Shown: positions 6,162 through 7,635 of the stretch, piece after piece | Layout: each line of letters begins with the position of its first letter | How positions within the stretch are numbered: position 1 is the stretch's first letter | Source of the DNA: an uncultured Collinsella sp. | Lineage (GTDB): Bacteria; Actinomycetota; Coriobacteriia; Coriobacteriales; Coriobacteriaceae | Length of the DNA: 7,635 nucleotides | Reading direction: 5' to 3' | NCBI GenBank assembly: GCA_900552755.1 | Contig: USAY01000095.1 | Span: 1 to 7,635, forward strand | Notes under the pieces: model-generated | The model's input: only the letters and a program-made list of their open reading frames with translations | What the model was told of the DNA's origin: nothing | Database searches by the model: none | Program-made: the position numbers and the translations under genes

Positions 6162-6199
6162 ACCACCACAAAGGGGACAGGCACCTTTGTTGTGGTTTT
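6159..6199. terminator. Hairpin terminator, repeat family copy 3
   Basis: The arm starting at the TAA stop of the channel gene (6160-6174) pairs with 6184-6198. The 15-position stem has one C-T mismatch (6167/6191), a GC pair next to the loop and a TTTT end. The centre reads AAAGGGGACAGG. The element is 41 bases long if the T of the stop codon is counted, with AAACC at the start and GGTTTT at the end, the same design as the hairpins at 3080-3120 and 3136-3175. Confidence 0.75.
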
Positions 6200-6226
6200 C
6201 ATTCGTGGTACCATGGTTCATATAGT
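6198..6226 (+). promoter_or_regulatory. Putative promoter of the ParB-like/BMP fusion gene
   Basis: TATAGT (6221-6226) is a fair -10 element, with a weak TTCATT (6198-6203) 17 bases upstream as -35. An alternative -10 is TACCAT (6209-6214) in an extended TGGTACCAT context, with TTGTTG (6187-6192) 16 bases upstream inside the preceding hairpin. Either would place the start of transcription in or just before the palindrome at 6223-6240. Confidence 0.35.
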
Positions 6227-6240
6227 TGTTTAAACGACTA
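6223..6240. promoter_or_regulatory. 18-base palindrome, candidate operator
   Basis: TAGTTGTTTAAACGACTA (6223-6240) is an inverted repeat with one imperfect position (T6227 opposite G6236) and no spacer. It overlaps the putative -10 and ends directly at the ribosome binding site AAGGGAG (6240-6246). The position and symmetry are typical of a repressor operator. The regulator is unknown; autoregulation by the downstream protein is possible but speculative. Confidence 0.45.
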
Positions 6241-6253
6241 AGGGAGCAACATC

Positions 6254-7635
6254 ATGGAAGAGGCCTACCGTCAAGCACGCAAGCGCGGCGAGCAAGGACG
6301 TCGACGCGCCATTAGTCAAAGCGAGTATCCGTACCTCACGGACCTCGATAGCTTGGTTGCCCAGCTCCCCTTAGGCCAGCGAGAGAATGTCGGCCTGAGA
6401 GACATTCCGCTCGAAATGGTCGTCGGTACGGTTACCAAGGGCCGTCAGTCCGCCTTTTCATGCAACTTTATGCCCCTGCTGCCGTTTGGCACCGAGTTCG
6501 CCCGCAAGTGGTCCAACCTCTACGACATCCAGGTAACCGAGGGTTATCGCGACCCCATCATCGTCACCGAGTTCATGCATCGGTTCTATGTCCAGGAAGG
6601 CAACAAACGCGTCAGTGTCCTCAAATACCTGGACGCTCCGACGGTTTCGGCCAAGGTCACCCGTCTCTACCCCGGCACATGGGATTCCGTCGAAAGCCGC
6701 CTGTACGGCGAGTTCTGCGCGTTTTGGCGCGTCTGCCCCCTATACGAGATCGAGTTCTCGCGTGAGGGAAGCTACGAGACGCTCGCCAAGATGCTCGGTC
6801 AGAACCTTATCGAAAAATGGCCGCAGAAAAAGGTCGACTACCTGCGCCACACCTTCCTGCTCTTTAAGCGCGCCTACCTTCGCGCAGGCGGCGATCACCT
6901 GGACATTACGCCCGCCGACGCCATGCTCGTCTACCTCAATGTGTACAACCAGGACCGCCTGCTGGATACGCCGACGGATATCGTCGTAAACCGCCTGTGC
7001 AAGATCTGGCGCGAGCTGGTCATTGCCGGCAAAAATGACGAGGACAAGGTCGATCTTGTCGAAGCACCGAGCGTCGACGAGGAGGAGACGCCCGCCAAGT
7101 CCACCTCCGGCGTGCTCAACTTCTTTATGGGCAAGACCGTCTATTCGGCGGCCAACCCCCTGCGCATCGCTTTTATTCATGAGTTCCCCTGTGCGACGTC
7201 GAGCTGGGACAGCCTGCACGACCAAGGGCGTCAGTATCTCGATGAGCACTTTGGCGGTATCGTACGCACCGAGGCGTTTGAGGACTGTCACGATCCGGAT
7301 GTGTTCTACGCCGCCGTGGAAACGGCTGTCAAACATGGAGCAAACGTCATCTTCTCGACCTCGCACCGCCTAATGGAATATACGCTCAGGGCTGCCGTTG
7401 AGTATCCCCGGGTTCGGTTCCTCAACTGCTCCATCGGCCTTCCCCATCAAAGCGTCCGTTCGTACTTTGGCAAGATGTACGAGGCCAAGTTTCTCCTGGG
7501 CGCCCTTGCCGCCAGCATGGCGGACAACCACCGCATCGGTTACCACGCGTCGGTCTTCGCCTCGGGCGCACTCAGCGAGATCAACGCCTTTGCGATTGGC
7601 GCCTCGCTGCTCGACCCCCGTGCGCAAATTATCCT
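6254..7635 (+). CDS. ParB/sulfiredoxin-like and BMP/PnrA-like fusion protein (3' incomplete)
   Basis: The reading frame is open from ATG 6254 to the window end: 460 codons plus two bases, no stop. AAGGGAG (6240-6246) lies 7 bases before the start. There is no signal peptide or lipobox, and the N-terminus is charged (MEEAYRQARKRGEQGRRR), so the protein is probably cytosolic. Residues 49-140 resemble a ParB/Srx-type fold: IPLEMVVGT (51-59), then RDPIIV (99-104) and QEGNKRVSVLKYL (114-126), where GNKR matches the family's G-x-(H/K)-R motif. Residues 141-260 are mostly helical without a recognised domain, followed by an acidic linker (261-283). From about 303, LRIAFIHEFP and later segments (HGANVIFS 361-368, KMYEAKFLLGALAASM 407-422, IGYHASVFASG 428-438) match the Bmp/PnrA family, whose exported members bind nucleosides. 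Similar unstudied fusions, as I recall, occur in gut Firmicutes. An intracellular sensor or regulator is inferred. Confidence 0.8.
   Translation, partial: MEEAYRQARKRGEQGRRRAISQSEYPYLTDLDSLVAQLPLGQRENVGLRDIPLEMVVGTVTKGRQSAFSCNFMPLLPFGTEFARKWSNLYDIQVTEGYRDPIIVTEFMHRFYVQEGNKRVSVLKYLDAPTVSAKVTRLYPGTWDSVESRLYGEFCAFWRVCPLYEIEFSREGSYETLAKMLGQNLIEKWPQKKVDYLRHTFLLFKRAYLRAGGDHLDITPADAMLVYLNVYNQDRLLDTPTDIVVNRLCKIWRELVIAGKNDEDKVDLVEAPSVDEEETPAKSTSGVLNFFMGKTVYSAANPLRIAFIHEFPCATSSWDSLHDQGRQYLDEHFGGIVRTEAFEDCHDPDVFYAAVETAVKHGANVIFSTSHRLMEYTLRAAVEYPRVRFLNCSIGLPHQSVRSYFGKMYEAKFLLGALAASMADNHRIGYHASVFASGALSEINAFAIGASLLDPRAQII

Noticed and set aside
6740..7366. Antisense and alternate-frame open reading frames within the ParB-like/BMP gene
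   Set aside because: The + strand frame starting at 6254 is open through the whole region with recognisable domains; the others are frame shadows of it.

Overview
The window reads as chromosomal DNA of a high-GC, Gram-positive-type bacterium, most likely a gut actinobacterium of the Coriobacteriia (Collinsella-like). This rests on strong G/C preference at third codon positions, a lipoprotein and a sortase-type surface protein, strong AGGAGG-type ribosome binding sites, and short intergenic gaps holding compact hairpin terminators. The genus is an inference from gene style and remembered resemblance; no rRNA or marker gene is present. All recognised genes lie on the + strand. I see no tRNA, rRNA, CRISPR array, insertion sequence or phage gene.

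Positions 1-186 hold the probable last codons of an upstream gene and a promoter/leader region with inverted repeats. Positions 187-3081 form a three-gene ABC importer cassette: lipoprotein substrate-binding protein (ABC_sub_bind/TrpX-like), membrane permease and ATPase. The permease and ATPase overlap by 8 bases. A 203-base gap with a GC-rich hairpin separates the binding protein from the permease and could let the binding protein be made in excess. The closest described system is the streptococcal tryptophan importer TrpXYZ, but the substrate here is not proven. Two hairpin terminators follow in tandem.

Positions 3240-5264 encode a secreted 5'-nucleotidase/metallophosphatase ending in an LATTG sorting signal, a membrane segment and arginines, so it is probably attached to the cell wall. 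A perfect 13-bp hairpin terminator follows. Positions 5394-6161 encode a small MscS-type mechanosensitive channel, followed by another hairpin. From 6254 to the window end runs an incomplete gene for a cytosolic protein that appears to join an N-terminal ParB/sulfiredoxin-like region to a C-terminal BMP/PnrA-like (nucleoside-binding) domain.

Two observations stand out. First, three of the four clear post-gene terminators belong to one family of 40-41-base elements. They start with (A/T)AAACC, carry AAAGGG(G)ACAG near the loop, end with GGTTTT, and have different arm sequences that still pair. Second, the ParB-like/BMP fusion has no signal peptide and looks like an intracellular ligand sensor rather than a transporter component. 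A palindrome sits just upstream of its ribosome binding site.
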